A DNA stretch of 64,000 nucleotides from Pseudomonas neustonica (GCF_003797945.1 NZ_RKKU01000003.1:1-64000); one strand, 5' to 3'; positions 40,768 through 49,637 are shown, counted from the stretch's first letter. A program made the numbers and translations. The notes: a model not told the origin generated them from the sequence alone.

Positions 40768-40779
40768 ACCGGAGCCACC

Positions 40780-43608
40780 ATGAGCCTGTCTGCTGAATTT
40801 CTGTCCGGCGCGCGCCGTCTGATTCCTGCTGAGCGCCTATTTGATGATCCGCTGTCGACGATGGCCTTTGGCACTGATGCGAGTTTCTATCGGCTGGTGC
40901 CCAAGCTGGTGGTGCGGGTCGAATCGGAGAACGAAGTGGTCTGCCTGCTGCATCTGGCAGGGCGCCATCAGGTATCGGTCACCTTTCGGGCCGCCGGCAC
41001 CAGTTTGTCCGGGCAAGCGATCAGTGACTCGGTGCTGATTGTGCTGGGTGACTACTGGAGTGGTCGGCAAGTGCGTAATAACGGAGCACAGATCCGGTTG
41101 CAGCCGGGTGTTATCGGCGCACAGGCGAATGCAGCATTGGCGCCTTTGGGGCGCAAGATAGGCCCTGATCCGGCCTCGATCAATGCCTGCAAGATAGGCG
41201 GCATTGTTGCCAACAACGCCAGTGGTATGTGCTGTGGTACTGCACAGAACAGCTACCAGACCCTGGCCGGTATGCGTCTGGTACTGGCCGACGGTCAGGT
41301 TGTGGATACCGAGGATGAGTCAGGTCTGTCGGCCTTTCGGCAGAGTCACGCAGAGCTGTTGGCTCAGTTGGCTGAGCTCGGTCGTGAGACGCGTGCCAAT
41401 ACGGCATTGGCCGAGCGGATTCGGCACAAGTATCGACTAAAAAATACCACCGGCTTGTCGCTCAACGCCTTGGTCGACTTTGATGAGCCGCTGGATATTC
41501 TGACTCACCTCATGGTCGGCTCCGAGGGTACGCTCGGTTTCATCAGCTCGGTCACCTACAACACGGTGCCAGAGTATCCGCACAAGGCCAGCGCGCTGAT
41601 TGTGTTCCCGGATGTCGATACCTGCTGTCGCGCCGTTCCCATCCTCAAGCAGCAACCAGTAGCCGCGGTCGAGCTGCTGGATAGGCGCAGCTTGCGTTCG
41701 GTACAGGATCAGTCCGGCTTGCCCGAATGGGTCGCCGGGTTATCGGAGGGCGCCTGTGCCTTGCTGATTGAGTCGCGCGCGGCCAGCCAGAGCTTGTTGC
41801 ACGAGCAGTTGGCACGGATTAATGAGGCGTTGGTGCCCTTTGCCGTGGAGCGGCAAGTCGACTTTACCGAGGATGCTAAGGTCTCCGGTCAGCTCTGGGC
41901 AATTCGCAAGGGTACTTTTCCGGCCGTAGGCGCAGTGCGTGCGACCGGTACAACGGTGATTATTGAGGATGTCACTTTCCCGGTCGAGCAATTGGCTGCG
42001 GGCGTCAATCGCCTGATCGAGCTGTTTGAAAAACACGGCTACGACGAGGCGATCATCTTTGGGCATGCGCTGGAAGGCAATCTCCACTTTGTCTTCACTC
42101 AAGGTTTTGACGAGCCCGCGCAGATTGCTCGTTACGAAGCCTTCATGGGTGATGTAGCGCAGCTGGTTGCGGTCGAGTTTGGCGGTTCATTGAAAGCCGA
42201 GCACGGCACGGGCCGCAACATGGCCCCCTTCGTCGAGATGGAGTGGGGCAGTGATGCCTATCAGCTGATGTGGCGAATCAAGCGACTGCTCGACCCGCAG
42301 GGAATTCTGAATCCGGATGTCGTGCTGTCCGAAGACCCAACTATCCATCTTAAAAACTTGAAGCCCCTGCCGGCAGCCAATGAAATTGTCGACAAGTGTA
42401 TTGAGTGCGGCTTCTGCGAGCCGGTTTGCCCGAGTAACGGTCTGACGCTGACGCCACGCCAGCGCATCGTTATCTGGCGTGACATTCAGGCCAAGAAACG
42501 CGCGGGCGTTGATACGCGCGAGTTGGAGGAGGCCTATCAATACCAGGGCGTCGACAGCTGCGCTGCTACCGGATTGTGTGCCCAGCGTTGCCCGGTAGGC
42601 ATCAATACCGGCGACCTGATCAGAGCTATCCGGGCGGATCAGGCAGATCAGGCGGGTCGGGCTGACTGGTTGGCCGGGCATTTTGCCGGCGCACTCAAGG
42701 GCGTGCGCTTTGCGCTGCGAGTCGCCGATACGGCCCATTGCTTGCTGGGCGCTCCGCGTCTGCAGCGCATGAGCCAGGCTACTCGACGTCTCAGTGGCGG
42801 ACGGCTGCCGGTGTGGGACCCTTCACTGCCACAGCCGGTGCGCCTGATCCAATCCTTGCCGAAGGCCGCTAGTGCCAAGCCGCGCGTCGTCTATTTGCCA
42901 GCCTGTATCTCTCGCACCATGGGGCCGGCACGTTCGGATAGCGAGCAGGAGCCCTTGATTGACAAGACCCGCGCGCTGCTGGAAAAAGCCGGCTTCGAGG
43001 TGGTTTTCCCGGAACTGATGGACTCACTGTGTTGTGGTCAGCCCTTTGCTTCCAAAGGCTACCCCGAGCAGGCTGAGGCCAAGCGCAGTGAGCTGCTGGA
43101 CGCATTACGTCTGGCCAGTCGTGACGGCGAGGATCCCATCTATTGTGATACCAGCCCCTGCACGCTTAGCTTGGTGCAGGCGAACGTTGAAGGACTGGAT
43201 ATTTACGATCCGGTCAGGTTCATCCGCAGCCATCTATACGACCGACTGCATTTCACGCCACAGCCCGAATCGGTGGCGGTACATGTGACTTGTAGCACCC
43301 AGCATTTGGGTGAAAGTGACGGGCTATTGGAGATTGCTCGTCGCTGTAGCTCTAATGTCGTGGTGCCAGAGGGGATTCACTGTTGTGGTTTTGCCGGCGA
43401 CAAGGGCTTCAACCTGCCTGAACTCAACGACCACGCGCTGCGGACCTTGAAACCGGTCGTTCAGTATTGCAGTGAAGGGGTATCCACCAGCCGTACCTGT
43501 GAGATTGGCTTGAGTAGCCACAGTGGTATTGATTATCACGGGTTGGTGTATTTGGTGGATCGGGTGACGCGGCCGATTGATGCGGCTGTCCAGACGTGGT
43601 TCAACTGA
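40780..43608 (+). CDS. dld: FAD/FeS-dependent D-lactate dehydrogenase (Dld-II type)
   Basis: 942-aa fusion that oxidises D-lactate to pyruvate. The N-terminal FAD_binding_4 domain (about 40-270) has TFRAAGTSLSGQA and GPDPASINACKIGGIVANNA; the FAD-oxidase C domain runs to about 520 (EHGTGRNMAPFVEMEWG). A 4Fe-4S pair follows (CIECGFCEPVCPSNG, then CAATGLCAQRCPVGI). Two cysteine-rich CCG domains end the protein (LPACISRT...CCGQPF, HVTCSTQHLG...CCGFAGDKG). It completes the lldP-lldD-dld operon, so both lactate isomers are used. Confidence 0.96.
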   Translation: MSLSAEFLSGARRLIPAERLFDDPLSTMAFGTDASFYRLVPKLVVRVESENEVVCLLHLAGRHQVSVTFRAAGTSLSGQAISDSVLIVLGDYWSGRQVRNNGAQIRLQPGVIGAQANAALAPLGRKIGPDPASINACKIGGIVANNASGMCCGTAQNSYQTLAGMRLVLADGQVVDTEDESGLSAFRQSHAELLAQLAELGRETRANTALAERIRHKYRLKNTTGLSLNALVDFDEPLDILTHLMVGSEGTLGFISSVTYNTVPEYPHKASALIVFPDVDTCCRAVPILKQQPVAAVELLDRRSLRSVQDQSGLPEWVAGLSEGACALLIESRAASQSLLHEQLARINEALVPFAVERQVDFTEDAKVSGQLWAIRKGTFPAVGAVRATGTTVIIEDVTFPVEQLAAGVNRLIELFEKHGYDEAIIFGHALEGNLHFVFTQGFDEPAQIARYEAFMGDVAQLVAVEFGGSLKAEHGTGRNMAPFVEMEWGSDAYQLMWRIKRLLDPQGILNPDVVLSEDPTIHLKNLKPLPAANEIVDKCIECGFCEPVCPSNGLTLTPRQRIVIWRDIQAKKRAGVDTRELEEAYQYQGVDSCAATGLCAQRCPVGINTGDLIRAIRADQADQAGRADWLAGHFAGALKGVRFALRVADTAHCLLGAPRLQRMSQATRRLSGGRLPVWDPSLPQPVRLIQSLPKAASAKPRVVYLPACISRTMGPARSDSEQEPLIDKTRALLEKAGFEVVFPELMDSLCCGQPFASKGYPEQAEAKRSELLDALRLASRDGEDPIYCDTSPCTLSLVQANVEGLDIYDPVRFIRSHLYDRLHFTPQPESVAVHVTCSTQHLGESDGLLEIARRCSSNVVVPEGIHCCGFAGDKGFNLPELNDHALRTLKPVVQYCSEGVSTSRTCEIGLSSHSGIDYHGLVYLVDRVTRPIDAAVQTWFN

Positions 43609-43989
43609 GCGCTATTTGAGCTAATGCGTTAATCAGGCCTAGTGGTGTTTCATACGCAGAACACCGAAGATCAGGCTGGTATGGGGCACGGCTAAGGTGC
43701 CGATCAACGCGATCGGCTTCTTGGTACAAGCGCCTTGCCGAGCTTGGTTACATGCCGGTACTGAGCTGCCCTGGCTAGTTCGCTCGCACGGTTGCTCTAG
43801 GTCTGCGGGCTAACGCAACCCGTTCTGGCAGCGCCACATTAAACAATCAATTGCGCGCTATACCGGTGCCTTTAGGCCAGCATTGGTGGCGTGCTTCTCT
43901 GCAGTGCATAATTCGCTTCCATTTGTGTTGCCCTGCTACGTCCCACGCGTAAAGCAACACCATCCCTTCGACTGTAAAAGCCCCTCACC
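43609..43989. other. 381-bp intergenic region, possible degraded coding fragment
   Basis: No complete gene. On the minus strand an open frame ending at a stop near 43640 gives a hydrophobic tail, KKPIALIGTLAVPHTSLIFG then VLRMKHH, that looks like the C-terminus of a small membrane protein, but no start or family can be given. It marks the switch from core lactate genes to the accessory islet. No clear terminator for dld was found. Confidence 0.3.
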
Positions 43990-44631
43990 ATGAAGAAAAC
44001 ACGACTGATCTTGCTGGTCACCTGCGCACTATTGCCATTGATCGCGCTGGCGGCTTACTACGGCGCCACGCGGGTAGATCCCAACAGCCAGCACGCCGTT
44101 GGTGAGCAACTTGATGAGCTCAATGGTGTAGCGATCTACTATAACGGCGGGGTGAATACAGTGCAGGGCCGTAACCTGAGCGAAGACGGATACAACCTGG
44201 GCCTGCGTTATCAGTGTGTGGAGTTTGTAAAACGCTACTACTTCGAGCGTTATGGCCACCGCATGCCCGACTCCTATGGGCACGCCAAAGACTTCTTTGA
44301 TGCCAGCCTGAGTGATGGCAACTTGAATGCCCAGCGCGCGATGCTGCAGTTTCGCAACGGCAGTCCCGAGCCACCCAAGGCAGACGATCTGCTGGTATTC
44401 GCGCCGTCGCTGCTCAACCGCTACGGTCATGTAGCGATTATTGCCAGCGTCGGCAATGTCTCTTTACAGATCGCCCAACAAAATCCCGGCCCCTTTGGCA
44501 GCTCCCGAGAAGATCTCGGGCTTAGCCGGAAAGACGGCAACTGGTATATCGATGAATCACGGGTATTGGGGTGGCTCAGAGTGGAGCCGACGACCGAACT
44601 GCCTGACTCCCAGCAAAGCCCCACCCATTAA
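43990..44631 (+). CDS. CHAP-domain protein (putative amidase/peptidase)
   Basis: 213 aa. An N-terminal hydrophobic segment (residues 6-24) is a signal anchor or signal peptide. The CHAP (NlpC/P60-superfamily) domain follows: GVAIYYNGGVNTVQGRNLSE, the catalytic Cys in LRYQCVEFVKRYYFERYGH, and the His in YGHVAIIASV. Wording is closest to CHAP amidases like the amidase domain of glutathionylspermidine synthase (YQCVEFARRW type). The likely action is amide-bond hydrolysis in the periplasm, on peptidoglycan or a polyamine conjugate; the substrate is unknown. No good Shine-Dalgarno and isolated by long gaps, so it is probably monocistronic. Confidence 0.82.
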   Translation: MKKTRLILLVTCALLPLIALAAYYGATRVDPNSQHAVGEQLDELNGVAIYYNGGVNTVQGRNLSEDGYNLGLRYQCVEFVKRYYFERYGHRMPDSYGHAKDFFDASLSDGNLNAQRAMLQFRNGSPEPPKADDLLVFAPSLLNRYGHVAIIASVGNVSLQIAQQNPGPFGSSREDLGLSRKDGNWYIDESRVLGWLRVEPTTELPDSQQSPTH

Positions 44632-44759
44632 CGCAACGTGGACGTGATGAGCACGCGTCTTCAGCGAGGTGCAAGTCAACGCCACGCTCGGAGCCCTGCA
44701 AACCGGCTGCCGCTTCCTTCTGCGCCGCTCTGCCGTGAGAGCTAGGTTACTCGCGGGAT

Positions 44760-44819
44760 TGTAGCTTAGGGGCTACATTTTCCGGTATATCCTTCTTTTT
44801 TGATCCCCGAGGGCTACAA
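44760..44819. promoter_or_regulatory. TGTAGC/GCTACA operator-like repeats before the HTH pseudogene
   Basis: TGTAGC (44760-44765) and GCTACA (44772-44777) form an inverted repeat with a 6-bp spacer, and a third half-site GGCTACAAA lies at 44812-44820, ending at the start codon. Such repeats immediately before an HTH gene are typical autoregulatory operators of HipB-like antitoxins. The role is inferred. Confidence 0.5.
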
Positions 44820-45084
44820 ATGAGCTCCTTGTACGATGTCTCCGAAATGCTCAAGCAGGCTCGACGCGACGCGAACCTAAGCCAGGAAGCAATAGCCAGC
44901 CGGGCGGGCGGGCGTGTCACGTTCAACAGTGGCGCGCATGGAAACATTGGCTAAAGGCGACATGAGTGTTTCTGCGTTGGTTCGTTTGCTGGAAGCGGCC
45001 GGATATGAGCTGAAGCTTATTAAGATCGGTCATCAACGTACGGTTGAAGACATCCTTGAAGAGCAACGAGCTGGGCAAAGCTAA
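44820..45084 (+). pseudogene. frameshifted XRE/HipB-like HTH regulator
   Basis: The first frame (44820-44954) gives MSSLYDVSEMLKQARRDANL then SQEAIASRAG, the first helices of an XRE/HipB-like HTH, then turns to nonsense and stops. A second frame (44938-45084) continues METLAKGDMSVSALVRLLEA then AGYELKLIKIG, ending EEQRAGQS, the expected rest of the same protein. Together they make a normal regulator of about 88 residues if one base is restored near 44932 (AGTG-GCGCGCATG would read AGTGTGGCGCGCATG). So it carries a 1-nt deletion, or is a sequencing error. No hipA follows; a Fic gene does. The C-terminal piece has its own ATG but no ribosome site. Confidence 0.78.
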
Positions 45085-45121
45085 GCCAATTAGACAGAGA
45101 GCCGAATAATTGGCATTATCA

Positions 45122-45136
45122 GCTCATTAAATGAGC
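45122..45136. promoter_or_regulatory. palindrome upstream of the fic gene
   Basis: GCTCATT-A-AATGAGC is a perfect 7-1-7 palindrome, flanked by direct repeats GAGCCGAAT (45109-45117 and 45133-45141). It covers the most upstream possible ATG of the fic frame (45131), which argues that 45131 lies in the operator and translation begins downstream. The protein binding it could be the HTH product upstream or the winged helix of the Fic protein itself. Confidence 0.5.
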
Positions 45137-45175
45137 CGAATAGATCCGCTAATCGGCTCACAGACGAGCAAGCTG

Positions 45176-46327
45176 ATGACCGACCCAATGTGGATCTGGC
45201 AGCAACCTGACTGGCCGCGCTTCACCTGGCAAGCTGAACCGCTTGCTCCGCTGCTGCGCGCCTGTACTCAAGCGCAGGGTCGGCTGATCGGCATGCTCGG
45301 TGCTGTCGGCAATGACACAGAAGCGCAGAGCAGCCTCGATGCCATGCTGCAGAACATCATTACCTCATCTGCTATCGAAGGCGAACAGCTGAATATCGGC
45401 TCAGTTCGTTCTTCTTTGGCGAAACGCTTAGGGGTAAGCGAGGAGGGCCGCACCACTGCGCGTTCAGAAGGCTTGGCGCAATTGCTGCTCGATGCCACGC
45501 AGGCACATCAGCAGCCATTAGACCTGGAGCGGCTATACGCTTGGCACCGCTGGTTATTCCCAAACGACGACAGTCTTATGGCACGTCCGCTGCTCATTGG
45601 CGCGCTGCGTGGCGATGAGCCCATGCAGGTTGTTTCCGGGCGTCTCGACCGCCCCACCGTGCACTTTGAAGCGCCGCCACGCGCCGTGCTTGAACAACAA
45701 CTGGCCGATTTTCTGGTTTGGTTCGAGAGCAGCCGTAGCGATGCCAGCCTCGACCCTTTGCTACGCGCTGGAATCGCCCATTTCTGGTTCGTAACCCTGC
45801 ATCCCTTCGATGACGGTAACGGCCGCCTTACCCGTGCCATAACCGACTTGGCACTGGCCCAAGGCGAGCATCAAACCATCCGTTTTTACGCGATTTCTGC
45901 CAGCATTCTCGACGACCGAGCCGGGTATTACCGCATCCTGGAAGCCAGCCAGAAAGGCCCACTGGATATCACCGCTTGGCTGCAATGGTTTCTCGCCACG
46001 CTGCTCAACAGCCTGGAGCAAGCACTGGCGCGTATTGACCGCGTGCTGACCAAGACGCGCTTCTGGCAGACGTATCGCGGCCAAGCCTTTAGCGTTGAGC
46101 AGACTAAAGTGCTGAACCGCCTGCTCGATGGTGGCGACCGTGGTTTCGAGGCAGGCATCAGCGCGGCCCAATACCAAGCGGTAGCCAAGGTGTCTAAGGC
46201 AACGGCCACTCGCCACCTCAGCGACCTTGTAGCGAAAGGCTGCATTATTCGGCTGCCTGGCGGTGGGCGCAGCACACGCTATGAGGTAAACAGCGCAGGC
46301 AATGTTCAAACCAAAAGTGCTCCATGA
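45176..46327 (+). CDS. class II Fic-domain protein (putative AMPylator) with C-terminal winged helix
   Basis: 383 aa from MTDPMWIWQQPDWPRFTWQ; the frame is open from 45131, but that ATG is inside a palindrome. The N-terminal domain resembles DUF4172 and contains the self-inhibitory motif SSAIEGE near residue 64 of this start ([S/T]xxxE[G/N], class II Fic). The Fic core is HPFDDGNGRLTR. The C-terminus, KVSKATATRHLSDLVAKGCI, is a winged helix, so DNA binding is likely. Fic enzymes of this kind transfer AMP to protein hydroxyls, restrained by the inhibitory Glu. Targets are unknown. It follows the frameshifted HTH gene by 91 bp. Confidence 0.9.
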   Translation: MTDPMWIWQQPDWPRFTWQAEPLAPLLRACTQAQGRLIGMLGAVGNDTEAQSSLDAMLQNIITSSAIEGEQLNIGSVRSSLAKRLGVSEEGRTTARSEGLAQLLLDATQAHQQPLDLERLYAWHRWLFPNDDSLMARPLLIGALRGDEPMQVVSGRLDRPTVHFEAPPRAVLEQQLADFLVWFESSRSDASLDPLLRAGIAHFWFVTLHPFDDGNGRLTRAITDLALAQGEHQTIRFYAISASILDDRAGYYRILEASQKGPLDITAWLQWFLATLLNSLEQALARIDRVLTKTRFWQTYRGQAFSVEQTKVLNRLLDGGDRGFEAGISAAQYQAVAKVSKATATRHLSDLVAKGCIIRLPGGGRSTRYEVNSAGNVQTKSAP

Positions 46328-46462
46328 CGTAGCCTCATGGCTAATGGCTGCAATATTATCGTGCTATCAAACTAAATTTAGGTACTATCCAGTTAAACCG
46401 GGTTCATTAAATCAGGCCATGCAGCTCAGGCCAGTTGACTCAGAATAACGGAAGGATAGGAA

Positions 46463-47233
46463 ATGGATTTCTCTCCCATCATCGCGCAGCTATGGGGCAT
46501 GCTCGGCTGGTTTATCCCAGCGGTGCTGCTCATCAGCCTGCTCAAGACGCCGTGGTTCAAGGGCTATATCGGTGAGCTGCTGGTGCGGCTATTCGCGCAT
46601 TGGCAGTTGGATAAGCGCGTATACCAGCGCTTACACAACGTCACCCTGAATACTCCAGATGGCACCACCCAGATCGACCACGTTTTCCTCTCGCCCTATG
46701 GCATCTTCGTACTGGAAACGAAGAACATGAGCGGCTGGATTTTCGGCAGCGAAAAACAAGCGCAGTGGACGCAGAAGCTTTACAAGCGCAGCTTCAAATT
46801 CCAGAACCCGCTGCGGCAGAACTACAAACACCTCAAAGCAATCGAAGCCACGCTCGGCCTTAACCCCCAGCACCTGCACTCGGTGATCACTTTTGTTGGC
46901 GGCAGCACCTTCAAAACCGAACTGCCCGCCAACGTGACCCAGGGCATCGGCTTTATCCGCTATATCAAATCATTCCAGCAACGTGTGTTCAGCGAGTCGG
47001 AGGTCGCCGCCATGCTCAAAGCTCTGCAAACCGGCCGCCGCGCACCGACCCTCGCCACTCACCGCGAGCATGTGCAAAACCTAAAACGTCGAAGTGATCC
47101 GACCGCCGAGCGGCAATGCCCGAAGTGTGGCAGTGCGTTGTTGATTCGCACTGTGAAATCAGGGGCGAAGGCTGGGCAGCAGTTTTGGGGGTGTTCGGCG
47201 TTTCCTAAGTGCCGAACTATGCAAAGTTTATAG
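46463..47233 (+). CDS. NERD-domain protein with C-terminal zinc ribbon
   Basis: 256 aa. An N-terminal transmembrane helix (about residues 8-27) is followed by a NERD (nuclease-related) domain, about 35-145: KGYIGELLVR, TTQIDHVFLSPYGIFVLETKNMSG (split) and the QNPLRQN-KHL block; Asp, Glu and Lys of the D...ExK nuclease core are in IDHVFL and LETKN. The C-terminus (about 218-252) is a topoisomerase-type four-cysteine zinc ribbon, CPKCGSALL...FWGCSAFPKC. The combination suggests a membrane-anchored DNA-acting protein. AAGGATAGG precedes the start. It is the last gene of the accessory islet. Confidence 0.9.
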   Translation: MDFSPIIAQLWGMLGWFIPAVLLISLLKTPWFKGYIGELLVRLFAHWQLDKRVYQRLHNVTLNTPDGTTQIDHVFLSPYGIFVLETKNMSGWIFGSEKQAQWTQKLYKRSFKFQNPLRQNYKHLKAIEATLGLNPQHLHSVITFVGGSTFKTELPANVTQGIGFIRYIKSFQQRVFSESEVAAMLKALQTGRRAPTLATHREHVQNLKRRSDPTAERQCPKCGSALLIRTVKSGAKAGQQFWGCSAFPKCRTMQSL

Positions 47234-47346
47234 TCTCGGTCAAACCATCAACCCTGTGCTTTGACTCGCAACGTCGGCCCAGTTTATTGAGCGATTTTTC
47301 GCTACTGGTCCAGAGCGCGCCGAGTGGCTCCGCGTTGCATCCCCCC

Positions 47347-48009
47347 TCAATCCTCCCACCGCTCATCCCGCCGGGTAATACACGCAGCCAACAACCCCTC
47401 CAGCGACGTCTGCAATTCCTGCATAAATACGTTGCTGTCGTCACCCGGCAGTAACGCCTCACCAATGGCGACGTCGCAGTTAAAGGGCACTACCATGGAG
47501 CCGCCCTTGGGTAGTGCGCGGCCGAGGCCGTGCATGGCGATGGGGACTACTTTTGTGCCGGGGTGGCTGCGGGCGAGGTGGTAGATGCCTTTGCGCAGTG
47601 GCTGCAGTTTCTCTGCTTCGCCGCGGCTGCCTTCGGGGAAGAGCAGCAGTATCTCGTCGTTGGCGAGCGCCTGTTGGCACAGATCAAATACCTTTTCCTT
47701 GTCTACCTGCCCCTCTCGGTCGAGCGGGATGATGCCGATCACGTTGAGCGACAGCCAGCTGGTAAAGCGGTTGCGCAGAAAGTAATCGGCGGCGGCAACC
47801 GGACGTACGCGGTGCAGTTGGCTGAGCGGGTAGAGCGCCATCAGTACCAGGGTATCCAGGTGGCTGTTGTGGTTGGCCGCCAGGATCGCCGGGCCGCGTG
47901 CGGGCAGGCGCTGGGCCGAGTAAATGTTCAAGCCCAGCAGCAGGTACACCACCGGCTTGACCACCAGCAGAAAGAACAAGCGTTTGGGCAGGCGTTGGAA
48001 AAAGGTCAT
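47347..48009 (-). CDS. 1-acylglycerol-3-phosphate acyltransferase-like (PlsC family)
   Basis: 220 aa with an N-terminal membrane segment (about 10-30). LPLAT motifs: ANHNSHLDTL (HX4D-like, NHNSHLD), IPLDR, and FPEGSRGEAEKLQPLRKGIYHL with late VVPIAMHG. It would acylate a lysophospholipid or glycerophosphate. It lies 7 bp after a CdsA-like gene and a CDP-alcohol phosphotransferase, so it belongs to a small auxiliary phospholipid cluster, like ynbABC of E. coli, rather than the housekeeping pathway. The cluster substrate is unknown. Confidence 0.9.
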   Translation of the reverse strand: MTFFQRLPKRLFFLLVVKPVVYLLLGLNIYSAQRLPARGPAILAANHNSHLDTLVLMALYPLSQLHRVRPVAAADYFLRNRFTSWLSLNVIGIIPLDREGQVDKEKVFDLCQQALANDEILLLFPEGSRGEAEKLQPLRKGIYHLARSHPGTKVVPIAMHGLGRALPKGGSMVVPFNCDVAIGEALLPGDDSNVFMQELQTSLEGLLAACITRRDERWED

Positions 48010-48016
48010 GTGTGCC

Positions 48017-48973
48017 TCAGTAACTGGTGTAGATGAGGAAGTGGAAGAACAGCGGCGCGGTGTACATCAGGCTGTCGATGCGATCGAGGATGCCGCCGTG
48101 GCCGGGGATCAGCTGGCTGGTGTCCTTGATGCGCAGGTCGCGCTTGACCGCGGAAATGGTCAGGTCGCCGATAAAGCCCGCAATACCAATCAGCAAACCG
48201 GCGGCCAGGCCTTGCCAGAAACTCAAGGGAGTCAGCAAAGTGGCCAGTGCGCCGCCGAGCAGGGTGGTGGTGGCTACGCCGCCCAGAAAGCCCGCCCAGG
48301 TTTTGTTCGGGCTGATGGTTGGCACTATCTTGCGCTCGCCAAACTTCTTGCCCCAGATGTACTGCGCTACGTCGTTGAACTGAGTGAGGAACACCAGATA
48401 CAGCACCAGGCCGACGCCGCCGCCGGCGGCATTTTGATCCGCTGGCAGCATGAGCAGGTAGGCGACATGGCTGATGGCGAAGACCGTGGTCATGATTGCC
48501 CACTGGTAAGACCCCACCGCACGGATAAAACCCTTGGTTTCGCCCAGCATCAGCAGGCCGAAAGGGATCAGCAGGAACAGGTAGACCGGAATAAACACGA
48601 TGAACATGCCGTACCAGTCGGTGGCGATCCAGTAATACTGCAGCGGCACCATCAGGTAGAGCGCGAGGATCAGTCGGCGATCAGTGATACGCACGGGCAG
48701 GATCGAGAATATTTCACGCAGCGCAATAAAGCTCAGGACGGCGAAGAATATCAGCGAGGCCACTTGGCCGATCATCAGCGCGGTAAACACCACCGCCACC
48801 ATGACCCACCAAGAGTTAATGCGCTGCTTGAGTTCCAGGTGTGCTTCCGGGCTGAGGCGCGAGCTAAGCCGCCACTGGGTGATGGAGGCCACCACCAGCA
48901 TGGCCAGTACTACCAGCATGGCCCCAAGCGCGTTGGGGGTGAGGTCGAGCATAAAGGCTAGGCCGATATCCAT
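48017..48973 (-). CDS. phosphatidate cytidylyltransferase (CdsA family)
   Basis: 318 aa from MDIGLAFMLDLTPNALGAML, with GGAG upstream. It has eight or so membrane helices. The CdsA signature is at the C-terminal end: ISPNKTWAGFLGG, then SAVKRDLRIKDTSQLIPGHG and GILDRIDS. It makes CDP-diacylglycerol from phosphatidate and CTP. The context with a CDP-alcohol phosphotransferase (1 bp upstream) and an acyltransferase suggests a dedicated CDP-lipid supply; the main cdsA of the cell is normally next to dxr/uppS and is not here. Confidence 0.93.
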   Translation of the reverse strand: MDIGLAFMLDLTPNALGAMLVVLAMLVVASITQWRLSSRLSPEAHLELKQRINSWWVMVAVVFTALMIGQVASLIFFAVLSFIALREIFSILPVRITDRRLILALYLMVPLQYYWIATDWYGMFIVFIPVYLFLLIPFGLLMLGETKGFIRAVGSYQWAIMTTVFAISHVAYLLMLPADQNAAGGGVGLVLYLVFLTQFNDVAQYIWGKKFGERKIVPTISPNKTWAGFLGGVATTTLLGGALATLLTPLSFWQGLAAGLLIGIAGFIGDLTISAVKRDLRIKDTSQLIPGHGGILDRIDSLMYTAPLFFHFLIYTSY

Positions 48974-48974
48974 G

Positions 48975-49637
48975 TCAGTTGGCTCCACGTTGTTGCAGGC
49001 GCAGGTAGGCGCCAATCAAGCGGCGCAGCGCGGTTGCTGCGCTGCCTACCACCAAAACGATAAGGCTGATCCACAGCACCATGCCCTGATAGCCCCAGAA
49101 AATCTCAAGTGCCGACAGCACCGAGGCTATTGTGATGAGTGCCATGCGCTGCTGTTTGGCCATAGGGCCCCGAAAGTCCGCTGGTAACCCGAGAGATACA
49201 CCCAGCACACGGATATAAGCCGTCATTACCGCCAGCAGTGCGCCCAGCCACGCTAGCCACATGGCACTGGGGTAATCCGGCAGGGCGAAGCCGCAGGCAA
49301 CAATCAGCAGCGGATCGGCAATACGGTCGGGTACGTCATTGAATAGCTCACCAGCGGGTGTTTGTTTGCCGCCTTCCATCGCCACCATGCCGTCAAACAG
49401 GTTGCACAGCAGGCGCAGCTGAATGAATAGCGCAGCGGCGATGAAGCAGATTGATCGCTCAATGGCGACTGATTGACCCGCCAGCACCAGTGCTGCGCCG
49501 CCACCGAGGGCGAAAATGACACTGAGAACCGAGATCTGGTTAGGGGTCACACTGCGTCGGCTTAGCCAGGCAGCAAAGCGGCGCATCAGCTGCTGATCAC
49601 GGATTTTGAGGGGACGGCGATTACTGAGATCAGTCAT
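48975..49637 (-). CDS. CDP-alcohol phosphatidyltransferase family protein (YnbA-like)
   Basis: 220 aa from MTDLSNRRPLKIRDQQLM, overlapping the upstream membrane-protein gene by 8 bp. About six membrane helices. The CDP-OH-P signature reads NLFDGMVAMEGG-KQTPAGELFNDVPDR: compared with DxxDGxxARx8GxxxDxxxD, the first and third Asp are Asn and AR is AM. As I recall the YnbA subfamily shares this altered motif, so it is probably active on an unusual alcohol rather than dead. Acceptor unknown. Confidence 0.88.
   Translation of the reverse strand: MTDLSNRRPLKIRDQQLMRRFAAWLSRRSVTPNQISVLSVIFALGGGAALVLAGQSVAIERSICFIAAALFIQLRLLCNLFDGMVAMEGGKQTPAGELFNDVPDRIADPLLIVACGFALPDYPSAMWLAWLGALLAVMTAYIRVLGVSLGLPADFRGPMAKQQRMALITIASVLSALEIFWGYQGMVLWISLIVLVVGSAATALRRLIGAYLRLQQRGAN

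Noticed and set aside
43640-43800. Integron attC site after dld
   Set aside because: Short inverted segments are present, but no paired core sites of the GTTRRRY type and no integrase or cassette structure.
47924-48961. Plus-strand open frame opposite the CdsA-like gene
   Set aside because: Antisense shadow rich in His/Gln/Asp, typical of reversed membrane-protein codons.
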